Assembly (NCBI RefSeq): GCF_000275845.1
Contig: NW_006766984.1
Span: 1 to 54,552, forward strand
Direction of reading: 5' to 3'
DNA length: 54,552 nucleotides
Source: Dichomitus squalens LYAD-421 SS1
Taxonomy: Eukaryota; Basidiomycota; Agaricomycetes; Polyporales; Polyporaceae
Position numbers and translations under genes: made by a program. Within the stretch, counting starts at the first letter, position 1. Every line of letters begins with the position of its first letter. Below the pieces are notes generated by a model. That model had not been told where the DNA came from, searched no databases, and was given only the letters and a program-made list of their open reading frames with translations. This document shows positions 10,750-20,009 of the stretch, piece after piece.

Positions 10750-12232
10750 TCATGCGTAGATACTTTCCAGTAGCGCCACCGTTCTCGGAACTAATGGATC
10801 CTCATCATTGCCCACTGCCAACGCCGCAATCTTGGGCAGATCGGCCTTCGGTACGTTATACTGCGAGAGGGTAGACTTGAGTCCAAGATCGTCGACCAAC
10901 CTATGCAAGCAGGTCAATACTAAGGATCAGAGGGGTGGTAACTCATAGGACGTACTGCCGGATGAGTGTGGACAGCTTGCGGACGTCACCATCGAGGGAG
11001 CCCGTAGACTCTTGACGGAGGTAGAATAACGAAGCAGCTAGCGCTTTCTTGTCCTCTTGCGAAGCAACCTCTGCCTTCAGTCCGACAACGGGTGCAAGGG
11101 TAAGGCACTGGTAGCTCAGTAAGCACCATTAGACTGGAACGGCATGGACATAATTGCTCACAGACGTGATCCCGTGGGGAATGCCGTACTTAGCGCCTAG
11201 CTTGTGACCCAAGGAGTGCGATAATCCAAGAGGCCTGCACGACGGTCAGCACTTTCGACAACGAGGTAAACATGGCATCAAACGCACCCGTGATTCTCGG
11301 ACTTCATCGGCCAGATAGACATCCAGGATGCGATTTGCAGCCTTTGCCGGGCCTCCAGGTCTTGAGGGTTTGCTTTTGACTTTGGCAGGTACGTGAAGAG
11401 ATCCGCGATAGCAGCATAACAGAGGTACGTGAGGGGGATCGGAACAAAGGGCCTGTAGAGATTCTCTGTAGCTGAATATCAGCCAATGCGCATAGTCCAT
11501 AGCATTTGGGTACTCACCAACTGCGTGGTCCAAAGCACGCAGAGCCGTAGAGAGCCATAACCGCTCGGGAGTTGCAAGGGTCAATTCGGCGTCGAGAATT
11601 ATACCCGCTGGTGCGAGCTCTTCCGAGATCAGCCTGATCTTGTTGCCCTGTTCGTCCTTGAGTCCCGCGCTGATCTGCGGATCATTGCGAGACTTCAGTT
11701 ACTTAACGATGGCCATGGTCAGCAAGTGTGCGAACCGTATACTCTGCGGCGCTGAGAGTGGTGGGAATGGCAATCTGCCGGAGGAACGGCCCACCCGTTT
11801 CCTGTTGGAAGAAGTACAGGATGGCCTTCGCAGCGTCAACAGGGGAGCCGCCTCCGACGCTAATAATAATGTCAGCGCCAGCGTCCTTGAACGCTTTCAC
11901 GCCATTCTTGACCCCAGCTATGGGGGAGTGCTCGCCAATCTCGTAGAAGGTCGCCCCATATGCGTTGTGCTCCTTGAGAATGTCCTCGACAGTCTTTACG
12001 ACGTCAGTCTGCGGCGAATCTATCAGAACTGAACCCAATTCAGCAGGAAGTTGTGTCATAACCCGACCTTGGTGTAGAGGCTTCGGCCAGTGACGATGAG
12101 GGCCTTCTTGCCTCCTATGATGTCAAGGAGCTTAGGGAGAGCTGTCTTGACTGATCCGGGGCCGTAGAAAACACCCTTGAGGGTGTCGGTGCAGGCATAG
12201 GAACCTGACAGACTAGAAGACGGCGTAGCCAT
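10750..12232 (-). CDS. Iron-containing alcohol dehydrogenase, maleylacetate-reductase type
   Basis: The enzyme is probably cytosolic and uses NAD(P)H to reduce an oxo-acid such as maleylacetate, a late step in aromatic-ring breakdown; other fungal members are annotated only as Fe-ADH. Seven exons start at ATG 12232 (12068-12232, 11736-12008, 11518-11674, 11288-11471, and three more down to TGA at 10750-10752). Recognisable parts are the N-terminus with YGPGSV, the dinucleotide-binding SVGGGSPVDAAKA (around 11840), IAIPTTLSAAEYT, and the metal-site segments RALDHAV (around 11530) and SHSLGHKLGAKYGIPHG (around 11180-11230), with the Asp and His ligands in place. The first intron must run 12009-12067: using the nearer acceptor puts a stop in frame, while joining at ACTGAC gives the conserved SLYTK-TDVVK junction. 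It lies next to the MBL array, transcribed divergently from it. Family call sure, substrate not. Confidence 0.87.
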
Positions 12233-13045
12233 GACGAGTACGAAGGCGGGAGACTGGATGTACCCAAGTACAGCTACGTTTGTATGCGTGCACTTTATAT
12301 GCGTGCACTCAGTCAGTACAGTCAGCCGAGTCCGCCGTAACTCAAGTATGCCGCGAATAGCATTTATCGTTATGTCATCGCTTTGTCAGGCGATCAGCAG
12401 GTGCATACTATTCGGAGATCTCGCGATGCAACGCTGTGTGTTATGGTTTCCCCATATCGTATATGTAGTAGCAGTTGTCTGGACTCAACATTCACACACC
12501 TCAGGTCTAAAACTCGCGCACGCACCTCCGTCAGTGCATGCCTATGAAAGGGCTTCTAGGCGTGCGTACTGTTGGTCTATTTTGAGGATCCCTGTGTTGA
12601 TACCAAAAGCGCAACGGCGTGATTGGATCGATGTCGCAATCTGGGTCGGATAGACGCCTATTCCCGTTGCGTCGTGTTTGCTTTCCCACACATTTTGTAC
12701 ATGACTGGGAACATCCAGTAGCACCGCCATGGGTTAGAAGTGCTCTAGCAGTATCAAGTGTAAGTCCGCGTTAGCATCTGAGGGTCTGAGCGACATCAAT
12801 CAACGCTTGTCATCGTACCTCCGTGCGATCGCCTTATTATACAACTTATACCTGCAGATCGGCATATGACCAATGCATTCCTGTGGGAAATCCCAGCCAC
12901 TTGAGCCTTAAAAGCTGTCATGAAGACTCTAAACTTATGCCCTGACATCCTTCTTGCTCTGAGGTCGTCTTACGGTGGGTGGAGACTTGACGGCGTCTGG
13001 TGACGCCGCCATTGACACGTCAAACATTGCAGGCACACTCTCATC
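12233..13045. other. Divergent intergenic region between the dehydrogenase and the MBL array
   Basis: This 813-base region should hold two divergent promoters. A 140-codon plus-strand frame starts inside the dehydrogenase leader (12231-12653) but has no family and an odd composition (many Cys, Val and Arg), so I do not call it a gene. Near 12270-12310 the sequence TATGCGTGCACT is repeated twice in tandem (CGTGCACTTTATATGCGTGCACT). CTTATTATACAACTTATACC at 12833 is the only TATA-like patch upstream of MBL copy 1. Confidence 0.35.
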
Positions 13046-13936
13046 ATGAGTCTTCCGCCTCCTGGCATCAACCAAGCATTCTGCGACGTATCCGCGCTTG
13101 AAGCTGGCTATGTCACGGCACCTCTCGCATGCTTCCTGACCGATGTGGGCGACGACGAGTTCTTCACCGTACCCACCCTCTCCTTCCTCGTCCGTCATCA
13201 CGCCAACGACGACACCGTCATATTTGACCTAGGCCTCCGCAAAGAGTGGAAGAAATTGCCGCCTGGACTCGTGAGCTACTTCACTGAACAGCTCCACTTC
13301 CAGCTCAATATCAAGCAAGATGTCGTCGACTCGCTCGCCCAAGGCGGCACGAAGCCCTCCGACATCAAGCGCGTCTTCATCTCTCACCTACACTTCGATC
13401 ACTTCGGTGATGCCGCACTCTTCCCGACTTCGCAATTTTTTGTGGGCGAGGGCGGACGTGCTCTGGTCGCCGATGGGTATCCCAAGAACCCTAGCTCATT
13501 CCTCCCTATAGACGTCATCTCGGAGGACCACACGACATATCTCAACCCCGAGGAGTGGCCGCCCATTGGACCCTTCCCACATGCCCTCGACTTCTATGGC
13601 GACGGGAGCCTCTACGTCGTTGACGCAGGCACCGGTCACATCCAAGGACATCTCAACTTCCTCGTCCGCACTTCCACAGACGGAGGCTGGATCTACCTTG
13701 CTGGCGACAGCGCCCACCATTGGAACCTCCTAACGGGCAAGAGCAAGATCGGGCGTCATGCCCACTTCGGTTGCGCTCATGTGAACGCTGAGGAGGCAGA
13801 GAAGCATATTGAACGAATCAAGAGATTGATCAAGGAAAACCCTAGAGTGCGGGTGCTCCTGGCGCACGATGAGCCTTGGTTCGACGCGAACAAGGGCGGA
13901 CCTGCGTTCTGGCCCGGAAAGATCGAGTCGTTGTGA
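13046..13936 (+). CDS. MBL-fold metallo-hydrolase, probable lactonase, array copy 1
   Basis: This 296-residue protein of the metallo-beta-lactamase fold has the dinuclear-metal ligands of AHL-lactonase-like enzymes. They are HLHFDH at residues 114-119, His198 in GTGHIQGH, Asp221 in AGDSAHH and His274 in LLAHDEPW. There is no signal peptide, so it is probably cytosolic. Members of this family open lactone rings, including bacterial N-acyl-homoserine lactones, and intracellular lactonases with that activity are known from the mushroom Coprinopsis cinerea; the substrate here is not known. The gene has no intron, unlike almost all its neighbours. It is the most divergent of the first three copies: where copies 2-4 have APGHVPGH or APGHLPGH, it has AGTGHIQGH. 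Start chosen to match MSLPPP in the paralogues. Confidence 0.87.
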   Translation: MSLPPPGINQAFCDVSALEAGYVTAPLACFLTDVGDDEFFTVPTLSFLVRHHANDDTVIFDLGLRKEWKKLPPGLVSYFTEQLHFQLNIKQDVVDSLAQGGTKPSDIKRVFISHLHFDHFGDAALFPTSQFFVGEGGRALVADGYPKNPSSFLPIDVISEDHTTYLNPEEWPPIGPFPHALDFYGDGSLYVVDAGTGHIQGHLNFLVRTSTDGGWIYLAGDSAHHWNLLTGKSKIGRHAHFGCAHVNAEEAEKHIERIKRLIKENPRVRVLLAHDEPWFDANKGGPAFWPGKIESL

Positions 13937-14246
13937 TGCACTCTCGGGAGGTACGCCATTCACTTCCCAGTGTATCTCAGAAGCTGAAGGTGTACTGATG
14001 CGCTGCTTCCATGAAGCAGTCGGTGGTGGAGGCGAGAAGAGCATGGCGAACAAGCAGCCCGCGCGTAGCTCGGTGATACATATTGTTGCACGCCATTCGG
14101 TGTCATGCATCTGAGAATGACGAATACCCAATGGTTGTCTACATGTTCAGGGTTTCCTGAGAGTTCCGACAAGGGTCATCAAGCCCAACGATGGTCCCAC
14201 TCGACAAAATCTCGGTGACTTGACGCATCATGAGCAACCTACCGAG

Positions 14247-14280
14247 CAGCTTACCCACGCCCTTCGTACCCTGTATAAAT
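14247..14280 (+). promoter_or_regulatory. Promoter block with TATA box, MBL copy 2
   Basis: CAGCTTACCCACGCCCTT (14247-14264) is followed by TATAAAT (14274-14280), about 130 bases before the ATG. The same arrangement, with one base changed in the block, lies before copy 3. The CCCACGCCC core resembles a fungal zinc-finger or carbon-source-type GC element, but no factor can be named. Confidence 0.55.
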
Positions 14281-14411
14281 AAGAGATCGGTCCATCAACC
14301 ATCACAAACTTGAGGTCCCGACGCGCAGTAGCTGCCCACTTGTACGTACGTTCTCGTTCAGATTGACCTCACATTGATGAGTTGCTCAGTGTTCCACCTA
14401 CTACCTCACTC

Positions 14412-15296
14412 ATGAGCCTCCCACCTCCCGCTGTAGACCAACAATTTTGTGAGATCTCCGCCATCGATTCGGGCAGCATCCACAGGGCACCGCTCGGGCA
14501 GTTCATTGACGTAGCCAAAGTTGATGAGACGGCCGATCTCCCTTGCCTTGCCTTCGTACTCCGCCATTGCCGCACTCGCGATCCGTTCGTCTTTGACCTC
14601 GGAATCCGGCCCGATCCCGAGAACCTTGCAGGCGCGATCGCGGTGATCACCAAGATGGGTATCATGGTGGAGGGCAGAGACATCCCCGCTGTGCTAGAGC
14701 AAGGTGGTCTTTCGCGCACCGATGTCAAACACGTCGCGATCTCGCACATACACTTCGACCATACCGGTGTCCCCAAGGCTTTCCCGAACGCGACGTTCCT
14801 TCTCGGGGCAGGGGCGAAGTCCGTCATCGAAACACAGGGCCCTGACTTCGAAGGGACTATCTACGCTGTCGACGTTCCCTTCGAACGCACAAATTTCCTT
14901 GATCCATCCACGGAGGAGTGGGTCCCGATCGGCCCCTTCCCGCGTGCTCTCGACTTCTACGGTGATGGCAGCCTCTACATCGTCGACGCACCCGGACACG
15001 TTCCGGGGCACATCAACGTGCTTGCGCGCACGTCTGCGAACGGCGGCTGGGTATTCCTTGCGGGGGATAGCGCGCACGACTGGCGCCTTCTTACGGGCGA
15101 GGCGAAGGTTGGCCACCACGTTCGTTACGGTTGCATTCACGAAGACCCGGGAAATGCGCAAGAGACTATCGAGAGGATTAAGGTGTTGGCGGGATGTCCG
15201 AGAGTCAGGGTCTTGTTGGCGCATGACGTGCCGTTCGCGAAGCAGAATGCGAAGGAAGGGAGTGGCTATTGGCCCGACAAGATCGTGTCGTTGTGA
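14412..15296 (+). CDS. MBL-fold metallo-hydrolase, probable lactonase, array copy 2
   Basis: This intronless 294-residue paralogue has the complete metal site: HIHFDH (14742-14759), the APGHVPGH His, AGDSAHD and LLAHDVPF. The start is set at 14412 (MSLPPPAVDQQF), because this matches the paralogues; an in-frame ATG at 14382 would add ten residues that the others lack. Copies 2 and 3 are clearly the closest pair: they share FDLGIRPDPENL, SRTDVKH/SRTEVKH and the whole DFEGTIYA-DVP stretch, and their promoters match. It is the middle of a same-strand tandem array with 400-700 bases between genes. Confidence 0.87.
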   Translation: MSLPPPAVDQQFCEISAIDSGSIHRAPLGQFIDVAKVDETADLPCLAFVLRHCRTRDPFVFDLGIRPDPENLAGAIAVITKMGIMVEGRDIPAVLEQGGLSRTDVKHVAISHIHFDHTGVPKAFPNATFLLGAGAKSVIETQGPDFEGTIYAVDVPFERTNFLDPSTEEWVPIGPFPRALDFYGDGSLYIVDAPGHVPGHINVLARTSANGGWVFLAGDSAHDWRLLTGEAKVGHHVRYGCIHEDPGNAQETIERIKVLAGCPRVRVLLAHDVPFAKQNAKEGSGYWPDKIVSL

Positions 15297-15686
15297 GAGC
15301 ATCGAGCTACGCCTTGCGGACTAATGAAAACTGCAGGTGTGTTCTTGGTCGCATCATTGTCAAATTCGTTTGGAATCCTGTGACGAGTCATATGCGCCTT
15401 TCAGTGAACGCAGGGTCACACAGACAGATGGTGTAATGCAGGGACACTTGAACGGGACATTCACCTGCATGCGCTAGAAGTGTGCCGGCGCGGCCTTCCG
15501 CGAGGACAGGTGAGCATGTGAAGGTAAGCCTGAATGGAGGGTAGAACCCACGCGAAGATCCAATGAGAGTTGGACCTGAGCGTAATTTCGCGGCCCACTC
15601 TATTTTGCACCGCTACGAGGGGTTCGCGTTATCGTGTGACCACCGAAAGTCCTATGACGCATGCTGCATGACGAGCCAATGTCGAC

Positions 15687-15720
15687 CAGCTTCCCCACGC
15701 CCTTGGGACAATATATAAGG
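15687..15720 (+). promoter_or_regulatory. Promoter block with TATA box, MBL copy 3
   Basis: CAGCTTCCCCACGCCCTT (15687-15704) precedes ATATATAAGG (15711-15720), about 125 bases before the ATG. It is nearly identical in sequence and spacing to the block before copy 2, so the duplication carried its promoter along and the two genes are probably co-regulated. Confidence 0.55.
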
Positions 15721-15841
15721 AAGTGAGTGAGTTCATTGTTTGCACAGCTCTAGGATTCCAAAGTGCATTCGCGTGCTAGGTACGCTCACTACACTCGTCC
15801 CAGGTATACACTAACAGCTCGCTCAGTGCTCCACCCTCACC

Positions 15842-16729
15842 ATGAGCGCGAGTCTCCCACCGCCGGCTGCGCAGCAAGCGTTCTGCGAGGTGTCCGCTAT
15901 AGATTCGGGTACCATTCATATGCTGCTGGGGCAGCTCGTCGATACCGCCGCACCCGATGAGATGACGAACCTCCCTTGCCTTGCCTTCGTGCTCCGTCAT
16001 TCCCGCACCCGCGAAACGTCCCTCTTTGACCTGGGCATCCGGCCCGATCCCGAAAACCTTAGGGGCGCAGGCGCGACTACGGCCAAAATGCGCATGGTGC
16101 TCACAGGGCGGGATATCCCCGCTGCCCTAGAACGAGGCGGCCTGTCACGCACGGAGGTCAAACACATCGCGATCTCGCACATCCACTTCGACCACACCGG
16201 GGTCCCGACGGCCTTTCCTAACGCAACCTTCCTTTTGGGGGCGGGGTCGAAGCCTGTCATCGAGGCCAAAGGCCCGGATTTCGAGGGCACGATCTACGCC
16301 ATCGACGTTCCCTTGGAGCGCACCAAGTTCCTCGACTCCTCTACCCCAGATTGGTCCCCCATTGGTCCTTTCCCTCGTGCGCTCGACTTCTACGGGGATG
16401 GCAGCCTGTATATCGTCGATGCACCGGGACACGTCCCGGGCCACATCAATATACTCGCACGCACCTCCACAGACGGTGGCTGGGTATACCTTGCAGCGGA
16501 CAGCGCTCACGATTGGCGCTTACTCACCGGTGAAGCGGGCATCGGCCACCACCCCGAGTGGGGATGTATCCACGAGGACCCGGGGAAGGCGCAGCAGAAT
16601 ATCGAGAGGCTGAAAGCGTTGGCGGAATACCCGAGGGTTCGGGTCTTGCTGGCCCATGACAAGCCGTTCGTGAATGCGAATGCGAAAGACGGGAGGGGTT
16701 ACTGGCCGGACAAGATCGAATCGCTGTAG
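15842..16729 (+). CDS. MBL-fold metallo-hydrolase, probable lactonase, array copy 3
   Basis: This intronless 295-residue paralogue starts MSASLPPPAAQQAF. The metal ligands are present in HIHFDH, APGHVPGH, AADSAHD and LLAHDKPF. Residue blocks are nearly the same as in copy 2 throughout, with differences concentrated in the 60-90 region and in AADS against AGDS next to the metal-ligand Asp. Three open copies without stops or frameshifts argue that all are maintained by selection. The product is probably cytosolic, as there is no signal peptide or membrane segment. Confidence 0.87.
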   Translation: MSASLPPPAAQQAFCEVSAIDSGTIHMLLGQLVDTAAPDEMTNLPCLAFVLRHSRTRETSLFDLGIRPDPENLRGAGATTAKMRMVLTGRDIPAALERGGLSRTEVKHIAISHIHFDHTGVPTAFPNATFLLGAGSKPVIEAKGPDFEGTIYAIDVPLERTKFLDSSTPDWSPIGPFPRALDFYGDGSLYIVDAPGHVPGHINILARTSTDGGWVYLAADSAHDWRLLTGEAGIGHHPEWGCIHEDPGKAQQNIERLKALAEYPRVRVLLAHDKPFVNANAKDGRGYWPDKIESL

Positions 16730-17420
16730 GTCAGATGTAGTGCAATTCATGTGGTCCTGGAAAACCGCAGATACCCGCGGGTGTACGATAGCTCATACGT
16801 CGCGTTTGTGTAGATACTACTTGCAAACGTTACCTTCTTTCCCATAATTCGAGTTGCGTAGATGGCTGTGCTTGCGATGCTTGTCTTGGAGTCCGACTCG
16901 CTGTGCGTTATAGTATGGACTCCCGATATTTCGAGAACATCCACAGTGTTGTTGTCATTGCGCGAAAATTCGAGACTAGTACGCGTGAATTCATTGGGCT
17001 CTGCAGCTTGGGCATGTTGGCGCCCCGACCATACGTCAGAGCGACTGATCATTGCCTGCACCTTTTCATGCTCACCTAGCCTTTGGTGTATGCTTCCCTC
17101 GATGCAAACCGATAGGAAATGCCGATTACGACTCCCGTTGTCGGAATTTACGTCCTCAAATACCAGCGCCTGTCCCTATTGTGCGCTTACTCATCGCGAT
17201 CCACCGCAAAACCGGAGCCCGAGCTTAGATTCATAAAGAAGCTCGCCAATCGCTTGATGAGACCTCTACCAGCATATATAACCCGCGACAACGTGTCAGA
17301 ACGGCAGATTGTGCCATCAACATAGCGCAACCAACTCGACCCAGCCACAGCCATCGAGGTGGGCAACGTGAGCGTAGGCTATGTTGACAGCAACCTCATT
17401 GACATCGCACGCACCGTTAG
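16730..17420. other. Spacer between MBL copies 3 and 4 with copy 4 promoter
   Basis: Open frames at 16747-17061 (-) and 16862-17236 (+) overlap each other on opposite strands and show no family. TATATAA at 17275-17281, about 140 bases before the copy 4 ATG, is its likely TATA box. The CAGCTT-CCCACGCCC block of copies 2 and 3 is not found here. Confidence 0.4.
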
Positions 17421-18290
17421 ATGAGCCTTCCGCCCCCGGCCGCCAATCAAGCATACATCAAGGTCTCCGCGTTGGAGGGCGGCTTCGTCAAAGCGCCGCT
17501 TTCCATCTTCCTCGAAAAAGTGCCCCCGAGCGAATTCGTCGTCGTCCCTTCGATTTCCTTCCTGCTGCGCCACACGAGCCGCCCCGAGACGTTCGTCTTC
17601 GACCTCGGCATCCACAAGCACTGGGCCACGCTTGACCCTGCTCTGCGCGCCGAGTACGACGCGCTCGGCGCGGACATGACGGTCCCCGAGGACGTCGCGG
17701 ACGCGCTCCGCAAGGGGAACCTCGACCCCGCAGACGTCACCTACGCCAGCATCTCCCACGCGCACGCCGACCACATCGGCGACCCGACCGTCTTCCCGAA
17801 CGCGACGTACCTCCTCGGGAGCGAGGCGCAGACGCTGCTCGACCCGGAGACGAAGGACCTCGGGATCAAGCTGCTCAACGCGCTCCCGAAGGAGCGCACG
17901 AGGTTCCTGGACGTCGCGAGCGCGCCTGCGCTCGGGCCGTTCCCGCACGCCCTCGACTTCTACGGAGACGGCAGCCTGTACATCGTCGACGCGCCGGGGC
18001 ACCTCCCGGGCCACATCAACGTGCTGGCGCGTACGTCCGCGGACGGGGGGTGGATCTACCTCGCTGCGGACAGCGTGCACGACTGGCGGATCATGACCGG
18101 GGAGGGGAAGATTTCGACGGAGCCGTTCTGCATCCACGCCAATAAGGCGCAGGCGGAGGTGACCATAGAGCGGATCAGGGAGGTGAACAAGATCCCGAGA
18201 GTGAGGGTGTTGTTAGCGCACGATCGGCCGTGGTATGATCTGAACAAGGGCGGGGATGCTTACTGGCCTGGAGAGATCAAGTCGCTGTAG
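17421..18290 (+). CDS. MBL-fold metallo-hydrolase, probable lactonase, array copy 4
   Basis: This intronless 289-residue paralogue is the most different of the set. The HxHxDH site reads SHAHADH, and the other ligands sit in APGHLPGH, AADSVHD and LLAHDRPW. Third codon positions are markedly more GC-rich than in copies 1-3 (long runs such as CTCGACCCCGCAGACG), suggesting either stronger expression or a separate history. It lacks a few residues in the 75-90 region and before the C-terminal helix. There is no signal peptide. All catalytic residues are kept, so it should be active; a shift in substrate is possible. Confidence 0.86.
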   Translation: MSLPPPAANQAYIKVSALEGGFVKAPLSIFLEKVPPSEFVVVPSISFLLRHTSRPETFVFDLGIHKHWATLDPALRAEYDALGADMTVPEDVADALRKGNLDPADVTYASISHAHADHIGDPTVFPNATYLLGSEAQTLLDPETKDLGIKLLNALPKERTRFLDVASAPALGPFPHALDFYGDGSLYIVDAPGHLPGHINVLARTSADGGWIYLAADSVHDWRIMTGEGKISTEPFCIHANKAQAEVTIERIREVNKIPRVRVLLAHDRPWYDLNKGGDAYWPGEIKSL

Positions 18291-20009
18291 CTGGCTGGAG
18301 TGTTGGACTTTCTCGAAGGCCGCGCATATGTAGCCTATAGCAGAGTTTTGGATAGCCAACTTGACTGGAATGGATGGTGTAGCACCCGAATTCGGGACAC
18401 GCGTCATGGGAGGTCTGCCGCCACAAGCAGGGACGGAAATCGCTGCTAAGGATGACGCAAGGGCTTCGAAAGAGAGAACTTGTCAGGAGAGATAGCCCAT
18501 CTAGACAAAGAGTAGTATCAAACAAACATCTCGTCTCGCTGTCGCATGCTTCGGGCTACTTTCTATATTGAATGCTAACACGATACCACTCGTTCCCGCT
18601 AATCTGGCGGCGACAGAGGAAGGGTCCGCTCCCACTGTCGCCGCGCGGACCGCGGTAGAAGCTGGGAATATTGGAAGCTCGGTGCTTGAACAAGGATGCA
18701 CAATGCAGGACAATACCTGACAGATGTCAGGAGAGACGCGACTAGCCATTCATCCCGTCGCCTCACAACAGACCAGCGCTGGCCTGCTGCATAGACCGTT
18801 TATGACGACCAGCTTGATGCAGCATCAAGCGTTCCTCGCAAACGTCGATGGCCTAGAATGAATGCCAAAGCTCTCGCTGGACATTGACATGAGCTAGTTT
18901 CTGACATCCGGGCAGAGATTCGGCATTCTCGGTCCTAGGCACGATCGGGACAGGATGTGGTCGACTTGGACTCACCGGCGGCTGGAGTATGACAGGTGCA
19001 GTGCACAGAGGTTACACGCGCGCCCATCTAGGAAGACACGTATTAATATTCTCATCGTGGTTCTCGAGTTCGACTGTTGCCGCTCGGCGGCGAGTGCGGC
19101 GATACCGAAGGGGATTGACAAGCCGTTGATGCTCCGCACGCCCGACGAGCCCAACGCTCCGAAGGATCCGAACTCAGACAGGAATATACCTTTCGTCGAG
19201 CTCGAGTGGGAAAGCAGCTGAGATGGAACCGCAATACTTGCCAATACTGGCCGCGGGCGAACAAGCCAACCGTATTGTGGGAGGAGCGATGAACCGAGAA
19301 GGTTGATACAGCAGCGGGGCGAGCAGGCGCATTCAATCTATGCTGAGTGTGAAACGGGGAGGCGAAGATGCACAAGGTCGCCGGCCGCCGAAGCGTACAA
19401 GAGCTCGGAAGTTCTGTAATAGAGTCGGGTGAATATCTTCCTGACAAGAGTGACTCGCCTGGCCGCAGCGATGATCGCGGCAGCTCTACGTGCGCAACGT
19501 CAACGAGCGGGCTGTAAGAGCAGGCCGGGCAATCAAGGGGAGCCGATTGATATGCTCGTGGATGAGGTAAGAAGGGTGTATGTACGGTATGTATAAGTAG
19601 CTACTTACTTACAAGACCAAGAAGGAGATTACTTAGATTCAAGTGCTCGGCGAGATGGGATCGGCTACAGGGAGATCAAAGGCGGGCCATCACCCGGAGT
19701 TCGGCCGCGGAAGTGTTCGCAACGATGGACGGCTCGCTCGACTGATCCTCTCACATCTTGCCCTTTGCTCTCTTGTCCTTCATTCCTTCCTTCTTCCATC
19801 TCCGCTCCTTCCCCCCACCACCTCCACGGTCTCCAACCCCGGCCCCGTCGTGCTCGATGCCCGCGAGGACAGTTCCCTCCTCCCCCGACCTCGCCCTCTC
19901 TCCTCCCCGCTTCCACCCCAGGCCAACCCTTCAGCCACTCTCGTCGTCTCATCTGCATCGGGACGCACTCGACGAGAGGTCGCCGGAGTACAACACCTAC
20001 GCCGTTCGG
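18291..20009. other. Long intergenic stretch, no confident gene
   Basis: An inverted pair CTTGATGCAGCATCAAG at 18811-18827 is a short perfect palindrome. Frames at 18955-19221 (+) and 18972-19244 (-) lie on opposite strands of the same bases; each has a partly protein-like segment, so at most one is a gene fragment. From about 19750 the sequence becomes C/T-rich and is the probable leader of the FAM72 gene: the frame upstream of 20010 is open back to 19758, giving alternative starts. Confidence 0.35.

Noticed and set aside
12009..12067. Apparent stop codon early in the iron-containing dehydrogenase
   Set aside because: It disappears when the acceptor at the junction SLYTK-TDVVK is used, giving a 59-base intron and the conserved family sequence.
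12231..12653. 140-codon plus-strand open frame
   Set aside because: It begins within the dehydrogenase leader on the other strand and has no recognisable features; the region fits better as a divergent promoter.
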